NCBI GenBank assembly: GCA_009924135.1
Contig: RFSE01000007.1
Location: 1-64,000, forward strand
Reading direction: 5' to 3'
DNA: 64,000 bases
Origin: Pseudomonadota bacterium
GTDB lineage: Bacteria; Verrucomicrobiota; Verrucomicrobiia; Limisphaerales; SXTU01
Shown here: positions 50,229 through 60,083 of the stretch, piece after piece
Numbering within the stretch: the first letter of the stretch is position 1
Layout: each line of letters begins with the position of its first letter
Notes under the pieces: model-generated
What the model was told of the DNA's origin: nothing
Seen by the model: only the letters and a program-made list of their open reading frames with translations
Database searches by the model: none
Made by a program: the position numbers and the translations under genes

Positions 50229-53200
50229 AAAGCCGCAATTGGTTTTTAGTTGGACTGCTGCTCTTGCTGGCGGCCGCGCTCGTCATGCGCCAGGGCGAAC
50301 ATCAGCGGCAGCGCGCAGCGCAACAGCCGGGCCCGTCGGCGACCACCCAGCCGGGCATGTGGGAGCGGTTTACCAGCCTGCCGGCCGCGCTGCTGGGGCG
50401 CAAGCCGGCCAGTGCCAAGCCGGCCCCGGCCACCGGGGTTCTGTTTCCAGCCAAAGTCACCTCGCTCAGTGATGACAAGGATTTCCCTTTCCGCGTCCGC
50501 AATACGAAGCTGCCGGACGAGGCGTTGTTTCGCAGCGAATCCGCCGTGTTGCTCCGCAACGCATTGATCGAGACCCGCGAACCGGTGCGGTTGAACATTC
50601 CCGCCCACCTCCGGGCGGAAGGGGAGCCGGGCAGCTATCTCGTCCAGGCGCGCGGGCCGATTGACCGGCGCTTTCGCGAAGTGTTGCGCGGGGCCGGCGT
50701 GGAAATCGTCAGCTACGTGCCCAACAACGCCTACCTGATACGGGCCAATGCCAGCCTGGCGCAGCAGTTGCGCGTTTCGCCTTATGTGCGGAGCGTGCTG
50801 CCCTTCGAACCTTATTACAAACTGGACATGCAGTTGCTGCCGCTGGCGGTGCGCCGTGACGCCCTGCCGGAGGGCGGCTGGCTGAATCTCGTGGTGTTTC
50901 CCGGCCAGCAGGAGCAGGCCAAGGCGGACCTCCGGGCACTCGGGGCCGTGGTGAAGTCGGAGCAGCCCTTTCCCTTCGGCCATGTCGTCACCATCGCTCC
51001 GCCGACGGACAGCCTGGTGGCGCTGGCCCAAATGACCGCCGTGCAGAACATCGAGGCCTACCAGTCTCCGCTCTTCATGAACGATCTCTCCCGCGCGCGG
51101 CTGGATGTCTCCGTGGGCATTGATGCGACCACCACCAATGCCAACTGGCTTAATTTGACGGGCCTCGGCGTGATCGTGGGCCTGCCTGGCTCGGGGGTGG
51201 ATTTGGGCCATCCGGAACTGGCCGGCCAGACCTACTTGAACGCGAACAGCCCGGCCATTGATGTCAGCGGCCATGAGACTTTCACCGCCGGGGCCATGGT
51301 GGCGCTGGGACTAAGCTCGCCGTCCCCCGTTTACGGTTCGCTTCCCGGTGCCAGCCAACGGGGCATCGCCCCGGGGGCCAAGGTCTATCCGCTGTCCTTG
51401 TATGACGTTTCATACACGAACTATGGAAATTACTGGATCGCCACCAACATGGCCACGGCGACGAACATTCACATCGTCAACGGCAGCTTTGGTTACGCCA
51501 GCTTCGGGTACACGATCAACTCGGCCCTCTTTGACCAGTGGACCCGCGATTCGGACCCGGCTCGCACCAATGACCAGCCGATGACCTACGTCTTCGCCGT
51601 GGGCAACAAAGGAGGGGCCAACTCCGGTGGCACCGGCGGACGCTCGGATACCATCAATTCGCCCGGCAACGCCAAGAACGTCATCTCCGTCGGTGCCTTG
51701 GAGCAGTTCCGCCTCGTGGCCAACTCGATCTATAAGGCTTCGGCGACCAATGACCCGATTGCCGTCGCCCACACGGACAGCGACAACCAGGTCGCGGACT
51801 TTTCGGGCCGGGGCAATGTCGGGGTCGGCATCGAAGGGCCGTCCGGGCGCTTCAAGCCTGACGTTGTCGCCCCGGGTGGCTACGTGCTCTCCCTGCGGTC
51901 CTCCACCTTTGCGGCGACGAACGTCACCGAAACCGACGATACGCTGGGCGCATCCTCCCCGGGTACATACTGGCGCTACGATTCCGGCACCAGCTTTGCG
52001 GCGGCCAAGGTGTCCGGTGTGCTGGCGTTGATGGAGGAGTTCTTCAACACGAATTACGGCATGACCAACGGCCTGAACCCGTCGTTGAACAAGGCGTTGC
52101 TCATCAACCGCGCCGGGTCGGCCGGGCTGGCCTACGATTTCGCCGTGAACAACACGGTCACGCATCAGGGCTGGGGCATTCCCTCCCTGAGCAACACGGT
52201 GCCGGCATTGACGGGAATTTCGTTCCTCACCACCAATGTCGCTTCGGCCAGCAACAACATCATCATCGTGGACGAGAGCGCCTTTGCGACCAACCACCTG
52301 ACCACGGGCGAGTCGCACGCTTACGATATCACCTTGCCGGCCACCTTCAGCAGCACCAACACGCTGAAAATCACCCTCACCTGGACTGACCCGCCCGGCA
52401 ATCCGTTGTCCTCCACGAAGCTCGTGAACGATCTGGACCTGGTGGTGAGCAACGCCTTTCTCGCGGTCACCAACATTTATGAAGGCAACAACTTTGCGGC
52501 GGGCAGCCTCACCAGCCAGACGACGCCCGAGGGCAGCACGAGTCAAAGGGACTCCGTCAACAACGTGGAGAACGTTTACATCACCGGCATTACGAATCTC
52601 CTCACCCCCTACCGGGTTTATGTGATCGGGCACAAGGTGAACGTCAATGCCGTCACCGCGAACACCAACGACGTCGTGCAGGACTACACGCTGGTGATCT
52701 CCACGGACGACAACCTGCCGGCTCATGGCATCACGGTCGCCGCCGTTACCGTACCAAGTTTTGGGACCTACACGAACCGCTTGGTGGGCGCGATCACCAA
52801 CGGCGTTCCGTATCTCGAGGAGCGCATTGGCGCGAACTCGCCATTTGCCTACGTCGGCACGACGCCCAATACGAATGGCTCGACCAACCAGTGGAATTTC
52901 TACGTGTTCACGAACCAGAATAACGCGCCCACCGCGACCAACACGGTCACGAACATTGTCGGCGGCGTCACGAATATCGTTACCAATGTCGTGACTCTGC
53001 CGCTCACCAATGGCGGGCCGTACGTGACCTTCGCCACCTTCCTGCCGCCGAATCTGGCCAAGGCGCGCAACAAGGATGCGGACATTGATTTGTACGTCAC
53101 GCGGAACTCCCTGGTCTATGGGGGCAGCGGTGCCAGCGGGCTGACCAATCTGGACCCGGCGGTGATTTCCGACCCCAACACGCTGCGCTCCACCAACCGC

Positions 53201-56200
53201 GGCGGCTACGAGCTGATTTCCCTTTCGAACTCCGCGCTTGGTGAGATTTTCTACATCGGGGTGAAATCGGAAGACCAGCAGGGCGGCGCCTATGGCTTCT
53301 TTGCGTCCGCCTCACAATTTCCCTATTCCACCAACGGCACGAGCGGGGCACCAGTCATCACGTTGTTCCCGGCGCCCATCGACATTCCGGACGGCTCGCC
53401 GGAGCTGCCGGGCGGGGTGACACTCTACGGCATCTCCACGACCAACATGATCATCCAGAGCGTGGACGCCATCCTCCAGTTCACGCATGAAAACCTGGGT
53501 GATTTGGTGGGCACGCTCACCCACAACGGTGTCAGCGTCACGCTTAACAATCATGCCATCTCGCCAGGGGCGACCTTCCCCGGCACAGGTGGCGGGTTGC
53601 AGACCAACATCCTGACCTACAACGCCTACACCAACCCTCCGGACGGCCCCGGGGACGTGACGGATTTTCTGGGCATGGATTCGGTGGGCGTCTGGATCCT
53701 GGAGGTCTATGATAATTCGCCATTCCTCACCGGACGGGTGGATGATGCCACGCTTTTCATCCGGCCCTTCACCAATGCCCTGCGTACCAACGGCAATCAG
53801 TTCACCCGCACCATCACGCTGAATCCCGGCCAGTCGATTGTGGACTTCATTGATGTTCCGGCCTATGCCACGAATCTGGATGTGGATATCGTCGGCGGCC
53901 TGCCGACTCCGCCGACCGCGCCGGGGCAGGGGGTGGATCTGTTTGCCGGCTATCTGTTTGTGCCCGCCCAGTCCAACTTCACCCTGGCAGCACTGGACTT
54001 GGATTCTTCGTCCCCGCATCCGACCATGTCAATTTCCCCCACGGCCAGCCCGCCGTTGCTGCCCGGCCGGTGGAATTTCCGCTACGTGAACAACACCGCC
54101 GGCATCCTGTCCTTGGACCTCGTTTACACGCTGGGTTTCAATCTGGCGGTGTCGGATACGAAGTTCTACTTCACCAATTCCTTGGTGTCGCTGCTGGACA
54201 ATTACACGACCAACCTGTTCATCAGCGTGCCGGACGACCGCGTCGTCGCCGGGGTGGAGGTGGGCTTGGCGATCCTGCATCCGCGCGTGGAAGACCTGGT
54301 CATCCATCTGGTCAGTCCTCGCGGCACGAGAGTGCTGCTCTTCGAGAACCGGGGCGGTACCAACGGCAATGTGGCAGCGTTGAACCCGTACACGTCGAAC
54401 CTCTTCGCCAATTTCACGGAGGACACGAACCACACTACGTCGGTGAGCAAGGACGGCACCGCCACCAACTTCCTGCACTATGATTACCTGCTCCCCATCA
54501 AGTTCGTGCCGCCACCCTACAGCGCGGTCATTTCGCCGCCCCGGCTGATGACGAACATGACCAACACGCTTTTCGGCTACGGGGACAGCGCCTTCACGGC
54601 GGTCAACGAGTCGCCGCGCGCCATGGCGCAGTCCGGCAACTTGCTGGTCATGGCCGGGGCCGTGGACCGCTATGGCACGAACGACGGGTTCATCGCCGCT
54701 TACCAGACGCCCATTCTCACCAACCAGACGACCTACTTCACCAACGTCTTTACCAACACGAGCGGGGTGCAGGTTTCCAATGTTTACGTTGTCAACCCCA
54801 CCAACTGGACGATGTCCAACTACTGGGCCGGGCCGTTCAGCGGCTATCGCGGCTCCAACCAGACGACCCCCACCCCGGACCAGACCTTCTTCAGTGGCGT
54901 GGCCGTCAATCCGATCGGGGTCTATGCCGTCGGTCAGACCCGCAACTATTTCCCGGGAACGGACATCACCTGGTCGGGTGACTCGAACCGGAATGTCTTC
55001 GACGTGGACTTGGGCTGCACGAATGGCCGGATCGAAATGATCCACCATGTGGGCATCCCGCGCGCCCGGGTGATCATCGAGTACGAGGGCCAGTATCTGC
55101 TCGACCAGACCTTTACCAACAATCCGGCGGGGAGCCTTAACGAATACATCAGCGGCCCCTTCAGCGGCAGTTCCCGGTTCATGCGGTTCATTGTCAACCC
55201 GCTCGGGACGAACAACGCGGTGAAGTGGACCAACGAGCTGTGGATTCAACGCTCCACCGGTGGGGGGCTCAGTTATTCCCTGTCCACCCTGGTCCCCAGC
55301 GGGGCCTTCCAGTTCACTACACCGCTTCCGTCGGTCATGCCGGCGGTTTCGCAGTTGAGCCAGCCACGGGGCGTCGCGCTTGATTCCACCGGCAACGTCT
55401 ATGTGGCCGATTCTGGGAATGACCAGATTGTGCGGTTCGACCAGCGGCTCACCATTTCTTCGGTGGGCACCAACGCCACCTACCTGCCGTTCAGCGCCAA
55501 CCTCGCCGGTTTGAGCCGGCCCAGTGGCGTGGCGGTGGACACGAACGGCAACATCTACGTGGCGGACACCGGCAACCATCAGATCAAGCTCTTCACGAAC
55601 AACAGCGGGACGCCGGTCACCGTCTGGGGCACCGGGACGGCGGGTACCTCAAATGGCGCGCCCGCCGCTGCCCAGTTCGATAGCCCCGAGGGCATCACCA
55701 TTGCACCGAACGGTACGATTTACGTGGCGGACACGGGGAATAACCTCATCCGGACGATTGACCCGACGAACCAGACCGTGGCCACCCTGCCGCTGCCTGC
55801 GGGGGTTGCCGGATACTCCGGGCCCCGGGCCGTACTCGCCCCGAACTTCGGCGCGACGTGGGTCAACGGCCAGGCCTATTCCAACTCCGTAAACCTCTGC
55901 GTTGCCGACACCGGCAACAATCAGGTGTATTGGTTGACCCTGAGCAACGGCACCTGGGTCGCCACGGTCATTGCCAATTACAACCAGCCTTCCGGGCTGG
56001 CCTATGATGGCAACCAGAACGTGTATGTGAGCGTGGCGGGCCACAACCGGATTAGGAATATCCACCTGGGGGACATCCTGGCCGGCGACCCGACCAGTGG
56101 ATTTTTGGCCGGCAATTTGGACGCTGATCAGGGTATCAATGGCCTGCTCAACGATCCTCGCGGCATTGCCGCCGACCGCTACGGCACCATTTTCGTAGCG

Positions 56201-59059
56201 GACCGGGGCAACGATGCCGTCCGGTTGCTTTCGCCTTACCAAAGCCAGATGCCCACCAATGCCTTCGTCACCGTCTTCCCGGTCGGCGGCGTCACGAACA
56301 CGCAGCCCATTGGCTCGGCTTCAGTCCTCACCACGCGCGGGATTACCAACTCCGTCTTTGGCCTCGAACTGGGCGGTACCCCGAACCGTGACTATCTCAG
56401 CGGGATTGTCACCAGTCCGGAGAACGGCACGAACTTCCTTTATGCCGTCGGCAACGCGCAGTTCAGTTCCAATACCGCCGCCGGCCTGGACCAGATCAAC
56501 CGGGTGTTTGTTTCCAAGCTTGCCACCAATGGCCAGCCAATATGGGTGCGGGCGTATCAGGAGGTGGCCATCATCCAGGCCCAGGTGGATCTGCTGGGGG
56601 CCATCACCAACTTGGCCGTGCTCTATGGCGGCTCCGGCTATACCGCTCCGCCGGTGGTCACGATTTTGGATCCTTTCAATCCCGTGGTGACCAACCAGGC
56701 CGTTTCGGTCACCGTTACGGTCGGTGGCGGCGCAGTGAATGGCATCACCGCGCCGGCCACACCTCTGACCGGTCCGTTCGTCTCGCCGCGCGTGTATGTG
56801 GAAGCTCCCGTCTCGCTGGATAATCCCGGCCACGCCATCGCGGTGGCCTACGGCACCAACGTCATCGTAGCCGGACTGACCAACTCCAGCGCGAGTCCGC
56901 TGACCACCAACAACTTCCCGTTCCTGCTGTCCCTGGAACCGACGAATGGTGCGACGCTGTGGACGGCGAATTCGCCGGTGAGCGGACATTTTAACGCGCT
57001 GGCGGTCTCCGCCTCGGGCATCATCGCGGTCGGCGCGCAATACACGGCGGGCAACACGTTCCAATCTACTTGCCTGATCGAGAAGTGGAGCCTCGGTGGT
57101 ACGCAGATGCTCACCACGAATTTCGACTTTGGGGTGGGCACCACGAGCGTGCTCAACGGGGTGGTCGTGGTGGATTCCATTGACCGCGCCTATGCGGTGG
57201 GCAGTGTTTACAGCGGCCAGATTGTGGACGCGTTTCTGATGGAGATCGACCTGACCACGCTGGCAATCGTGTCCACCGCGGTGAACAATCTCACCAACTT
57301 TTCGGGGCTGGCTTTGGGGGTGCAAAACTCGACGAACTTCGGCACCGCCATCACCACCGATGGCGTGGACATCTACGTCTCGGTGGAGGGACCCTGCCCG
57401 GGCAACCGGGTGGACCGGCAGGCCGGCATCTTCCGTTACCGCGCGAAAAACTACTACCTGCCGGAAGAGTCGCTGGACGCGTTTGTGGGCGAGCGGACCT
57501 GGGGAGTCGGACCGTTTGCCACCAACAGCTCGGGCACGCTGACCAACATCACGGTCACCAACAAACAGTGGTATCTGGAAATCGCCGACACGCGCATCGG
57601 TGGCACCAATGGCAACGCCCAGGTGTTGTCGTGGAACTTGAACTTCTCCTACGCGGCGAGCAACACGACCTCCCTGACTTTGCCGCCCAATACCAACGGC
57701 AATTTCCTGCTGCTGTCTTCCGGTCAGAGCTTTGTCGTCAATGTGCCCCCTTCGGCCACGCAGGCGACGAACTACATCAATGCCAGCGGACCGGTCAAAG
57801 TCACGTTCAACCCCGTTGGGGCCGCTGTGCAGGGAGCCGTCGGGAACATTGATGTGTTCGGCGGCACCGCTGGCACGTTCGTGCTCTCCAATTCGGCCGG
57901 GGTGGCGGCGTCACCCGGGCGCACGATCGCCAGTGTTTCCAATACCACCAGCAACTCGCCGGTGATCCCCAATACGGCGGGTCCGGTGCCGCGCCTGCGT
58001 CCGGGTGGGCAGTACTACCTGTTTGTGCAGCCGATGGACGGGTCGAACCCCGTCAATCTCTCCATGCGCGTGGACTTCAACCAGCCGGCCCAGACCATTG
58101 CCACGCTGGCGAACGGACAGCCGATGGCGGACTCCATGCCCCGCACGACGGCCTTGAATTACTACCAGTTTGACGTGCCGGCCAACTCGGCGTACGCGTC
58201 GTTTGAGGTGCTGAATCCCAGCGGGAATGTCAACCTGTACCTGGCGCGCTCCAATGCGGTGTCGGCCTTGCCGTCCACGACGGTCTATGACTACCGCAGC
58301 GCCAACCCGGGCACGGCGGCCGAACAAATCTTCCTCGTGACCAACACGGCTTCGCCTATGGCCCTTACGCCGGGCACCTGGTTCCTGGGCGTGGAAAACG
58401 CGGACCGGGTGCCGGTGACCTTCACGGTGCGGGCCACGGCGGGGAGCGGGCTGCCTTATGTGGTCACCACGGCGGCGAGCGGCCAGCCGTATGCGGCCGT
58501 CACGCCGCCGGGCAATGCCCCGCGCGCCCTGTTCCGCCTGCCGGTATCCACGCCGGTGAAATCGATTCTCTTCGAGGTGCGGGATCTCGATGGCGACGGC
58601 GATCTCGTCGTGCGCCGGGGCGCATATCCTCTGGCAACGACTTTCGATGCGGCGAACTTCCGTTCGGGGATGCTGGCGGAAGAAGTTGGGGTCCGTACCA
58701 ACGCCGGTCTGCCCAGCCTGGTCGGCGACTGGTATTTCGGGGTGCTAAACCGGGGGGACACGCACATCAGCTACCAGGTCATGTCCCGGCTGGCCTCCAA
58801 TGGCGTTTTGTTGGGCAGCAGTCCCATTCAGGCCAGGCCGCCCAGCTCCAGCATGCTGGTTGGCGGTCAGGGCTTTGGCTTCGATCTCGATGTGGTACCC
58901 GGTGAAAATTACCAGATTCAATACCTGACGAACCTAGCCTTCCCGAACTGGCAGGTGCTGACCAATATCACCGCCCCGCCGGATGGCATCATCAACTTCA
59001 TCCACTCCGGTGCGCTTTCGAACCGGAACCTCTACTACCGCATTCAAGTCGTCCCGTAG
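50225..59059 (+). CDS. Giant secreted subtilase-fold protein, probable pseudoprotease
   Basis: 2944 residues with N-terminal anchor NWFLVGLLLLLAAALVMRQG. After a pro-region (to about 280) comes an S8 domain of the KP-43 type, residues about 290-640. The canonical Asp reads GLPGSGVDLGHPEL (Gly322), the canonical His reads SGHETFTAGAM (Phe353), while Asn461 (AVGNKG) and Ser590 (DSGTSFAAAKVSG) are kept. A beta-barrel follows (LKITLTWTDPPGNPLSSTKL), then P-domain-like segments (about 1055-1180 and 1300-1410), NHL-type repeats (about 1710-2020, e.g. RPSGVAVDTNGNIYVADTGN), PPC-like domains (about 2630-2870) and a C-terminal domain ending NLYYRIQVVP. Two catalytic residues are missing, so proteolysis is unlikely. 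It is Thr/Asn-rich like the K-like pilin before it. Confidence 0.85.
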   Translation: MKSRNWFLVGLLLLLAAALVMRQGEHQRQRAAQQPGPSATTQPGMWERFTSLPAALLGRKPASAKPAPATGVLFPAKVTSLSDDKDFPFRVRNTKLPDEALFRSESAVLLRNALIETREPVRLNIPAHLRAEGEPGSYLVQARGPIDRRFREVLRGAGVEIVSYVPNNAYLIRANASLAQQLRVSPYVRSVLPFEPYYKLDMQLLPLAVRRDALPEGGWLNLVVFPGQQEQAKADLRALGAVVKSEQPFPFGHVVTIAPPTDSLVALAQMTAVQNIEAYQSPLFMNDLSRARLDVSVGIDATTTNANWLNLTGLGVIVGLPGSGVDLGHPELAGQTYLNANSPAIDVSGHETFTAGAMVALGLSSPSPVYGSLPGASQRGIAPGAKVYPLSLYDVSYTNYGNYWIATNMATATNIHIVNGSFGYASFGYTINSALFDQWTRDSDPARTNDQPMTYVFAVGNKGGANSGGTGGRSDTINSPGNAKNVISVGALEQFRLVANSIYKASATNDPIAVAHTDSDNQVADFSGRGNVGVGIEGPSGRFKPDVVAPGGYVLSLRSSTFAATNVTETDDTLGASSPGTYWRYDSGTSFAAAKVSGVLALMEEFFNTNYGMTNGLNPSLNKALLINRAGSAGLAYDFAVNNTVTHQGWGIPSLSNTVPALTGISFLTTNVASASNNIIIVDESAFATNHLTTGESHAYDITLPATFSSTNTLKITLTWTDPPGNPLSSTKLVNDLDLVVSNAFLAVTNIYEGNNFAAGSLTSQTTPEGSTSQRDSVNNVENVYITGITNLLTPYRVYVIGHKVNVNAVTANTNDVVQDYTLVISTDDNLPAHGITVAAVTVPSFGTYTNRLVGAITNGVPYLEERIGANSPFAYVGTTPNTNGSTNQWNFYVFTNQNNAPTATNTVTNIVGGVTNIVTNVVTLPLTNGGPYVTFATFLPPNLAKARNKDADIDLYVTRNSLVYGGSGASGLTNLDPAVISDPNTLRSTNRGGYELISLSNSALGEIFYIGVKSEDQQGGAYGFFASASQFPYSTNGTSGAPVITLFPAPIDIPDGSPELPGGVTLYGISTTNMIIQSVDAILQFTHENLGDLVGTLTHNGVSVTLNNHAISPGATFPGTGGGLQTNILTYNAYTNPPDGPGDVTDFLGMDSVGVWILEVYDNSPFLTGRVDDATLFIRPFTNALRTNGNQFTRTITLNPGQSIVDFIDVPAYATNLDVDIVGGLPTPPTAPGQGVDLFAGYLFVPAQSNFTLAALDLDSSSPHPTMSISPTASPPLLPGRWNFRYVNNTAGILSLDLVYTLGFNLAVSDTKFYFTNSLVSLLDNYTTNLFISVPDDRVVAGVEVGLAILHPRVEDLVIHLVSPRGTRVLLFENRGGTNGNVAALNPYTSNLFANFTEDTNHTTSVSKDGTATNFLHYDYLLPIKFVPPPYSAVISPPRLMTNMTNTLFGYGDSAFTAVNESPRAMAQSGNLLVMAGAVDRYGTNDGFIAAYQTPILTNQTTYFTNVFTNTSGVQVSNVYVVNPTNWTMSNYWAGPFSGYRGSNQTTPTPDQTFFSGVAVNPIGVYAVGQTRNYFPGTDITWSGDSNRNVFDVDLGCTNGRIEMIHHVGIPRARVIIEYEGQYLLDQTFTNNPAGSLNEYISGPFSGSSRFMRFIVNPLGTNNAVKWTNELWIQRSTGGGLSYSLSTLVPSGAFQFTTPLPSVMPAVSQLSQPRGVALDSTGNVYVADSGNDQIVRFDQRLTISSVGTNATYLPFSANLAGLSRPSGVAVDTNGNIYVADTGNHQIKLFTNNSGTPVTVWGTGTAGTSNGAPAAAQFDSPEGITIAPNGTIYVADTGNNLIRTIDPTNQTVATLPLPAGVAGYSGPRAVLAPNFGATWVNGQAYSNSVNLCVADTGNNQVYWLTLSNGTWVATVIANYNQPSGLAYDGNQNVYVSVAGHNRIRNIHLGDILAGDPTSGFLAGNLDADQGINGLLNDPRGIAADRYGTIFVADRGNDAVRLLSPYQSQMPTNAFVTVFPVGGVTNTQPIGSASVLTTRGITNSVFGLELGGTPNRDYLSGIVTSPENGTNFLYAVGNAQFSSNTAAGLDQINRVFVSKLATNGQPIWVRAYQEVAIIQAQVDLLGAITNLAVLYGGSGYTAPPVVTILDPFNPVVTNQAVSVTVTVGGGAVNGITAPATPLTGPFVSPRVYVEAPVSLDNPGHAIAVAYGTNVIVAGLTNSSASPLTTNNFPFLLSLEPTNGATLWTANSPVSGHFNALAVSASGIIAVGAQYTAGNTFQSTCLIEKWSLGGTQMLTTNFDFGVGTTSVLNGVVVVDSIDRAYAVGSVYSGQIVDAFLMEIDLTTLAIVSTAVNNLTNFSGLALGVQNSTNFGTAITTDGVDIYVSVEGPCPGNRVDRQAGIFRYRAKNYYLPEESLDAFVGERTWGVGPFATNSSGTLTNITVTNKQWYLEIADTRIGGTNGNAQVLSWNLNFSYAASNTTSLTLPPNTNGNFLLLSSGQSFVVNVPPSATQATNYINASGPVKVTFNPVGAAVQGAVGNIDVFGGTAGTFVLSNSAGVAASPGRTIASVSNTTSNSPVIPNTAGPVPRLRPGGQYYLFVQPMDGSNPVNLSMRVDFNQPAQTIATLANGQPMADSMPRTTALNYYQFDVPANSAYASFEVLNPSGNVNLYLARSNAVSALPSTTVYDYRSANPGTAAEQIFLVTNTASPMALTPGTWFLGVENADRVPVTFTVRATAGSGLPYVVTTAASGQPYAAVTPPGNAPRALFRLPVSTPVKSILFEVRDLDGDGDLVVRRGAYPLATTFDAANFRSGMLAEEVGVRTNAGLPSLVGDWYFGVLNRGDTHISYQVMSRLASNGVLLGSSPIQARPPSSSMLVGGQGFGFDLDVVPGENYQIQYLTNLAFPNWQVLTNITAPPDGIINFIHSGALSNRNLYYRIQVVP

Positions 59060-59104
59060 CCGCCTGATTCCAGGCTCGGCATCCGTCCCGGTTCGCGGCA
59101 GGCT

Positions 59105-60049
59105 GTGTCCGTGCAAATTCTGGTCATTGGTCTGAACCCCGCCGTGGATGTGGAATGGCGCGTCGCCTCCGTTCACTGGGACGAGAAGAACGTGGTGCTC
59201 GGCGAACGCCGCTGGGCGGGCGGCAAATCGGTCAACGTCGCGCGGTGGCTGCGGCACCTCGGGGCGGCGGTGAAACTGCTGATCCCGTTGGGCGGCCCCA
59301 CCGGAGCGGAACTGCGGCGGCAGATGCGGGAGGAAAAGGTGCCGCTGCGGGCGGTCCTCGTGGCCGAGCCAACCCGGGCCAACGTGATGGTCACGCAGGA
59401 ACAGGGGCCGCAGCTTCGTTTTAATCCGCGCGGACCCAAGCTCGCGGCGGCCGAATGGCGGGCTTTCTTCGCTGCGGCGGAGACGGAGATGCGCCGCAGT
59501 TCGCTCGTAATTCTTTCAGGCGCGTTGTGCCGGGATGCCCGACCGACGATTTACCGCGACCTCGTACGGCTTGCGCACCGGCTGCAAGTGCGCGTGGTGC
59601 TGGATTGTGACGGCCCGGCGTTCGCCGCAGGCGTGACCGCAAAACCCTTTCTGGTGAAGCCCAACACGTTTGAACTCGCGCAATGGGCCGGGCGTAACCT
59701 CGTTTCGGATGCGGAAATTGAAGCCGAGGCACGGGCTCTTTCCCGGGCTACGGGTGGCTGGGTGTTTGTGTCACGGGATGCGCAAGGCGGACTCCTGGTG
59801 AACGAGGCGGCCTCGCAAGGCTGGCGGGCTGTGGTGCCGTCAGTGCGGGCCCGTAACACCGTCGGGGCAGGGGATGCCCTGCTCGCTGGCGCGGCCTGCC
59901 AGATCGGGGCCGATGCGCTGCCCGAAGAGTGGTTGCGGCAGGGCTTGGCGACCGCCACGGCCGGCGTGCAGCAGTTGGCCGGGGAACTGGCTCCGCTGAA
60001 GGCGATTGCCGGGGTGCACCGGCTGATCCGGCCCGAGGCGGTCGGATAA
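59105..60049 (+). CDS. PfkB-family kinase (1-phosphofructokinase/tagatose-6-phosphate kinase type)
   Basis: 314 residues from GTG 59105; a second GTG at 59111 is equally possible. Substrate motif GLNPAVDVEWRVASVHWDEK, then RRWAGGKSVNVARWLRHLGA. The ATP and catalytic motif ARNTVGAGDALLAGAAC has the base Asp. The order and length match the LacC/FruK group that phosphorylates sugar phosphates. There is no phosphotransferase gene nearby, so the substrate is open. Confidence 0.88.
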   Translation: MSVQILVIGLNPAVDVEWRVASVHWDEKNVVLGERRWAGGKSVNVARWLRHLGAAVKLLIPLGGPTGAELRRQMREEKVPLRAVLVAEPTRANVMVTQEQGPQLRFNPRGPKLAAAEWRAFFAAAETEMRRSSLVILSGALCRDARPTIYRDLVRLAHRLQVRVVLDCDGPAFAAGVTAKPFLVKPNTFELAQWAGRNLVSDAEIEAEARALSRATGGWVFVSRDAQGGLLVNEAASQGWRAVVPSVRARNTVGAGDALLAGAACQIGADALPEEWLRQGLATATAGVQQLAGELAPLKAIAGVHRLIRPEAVG

Positions 60050-60083
60050 ACGCCTGCCAAATTCATTGCCCGGCGGCGGGCGG

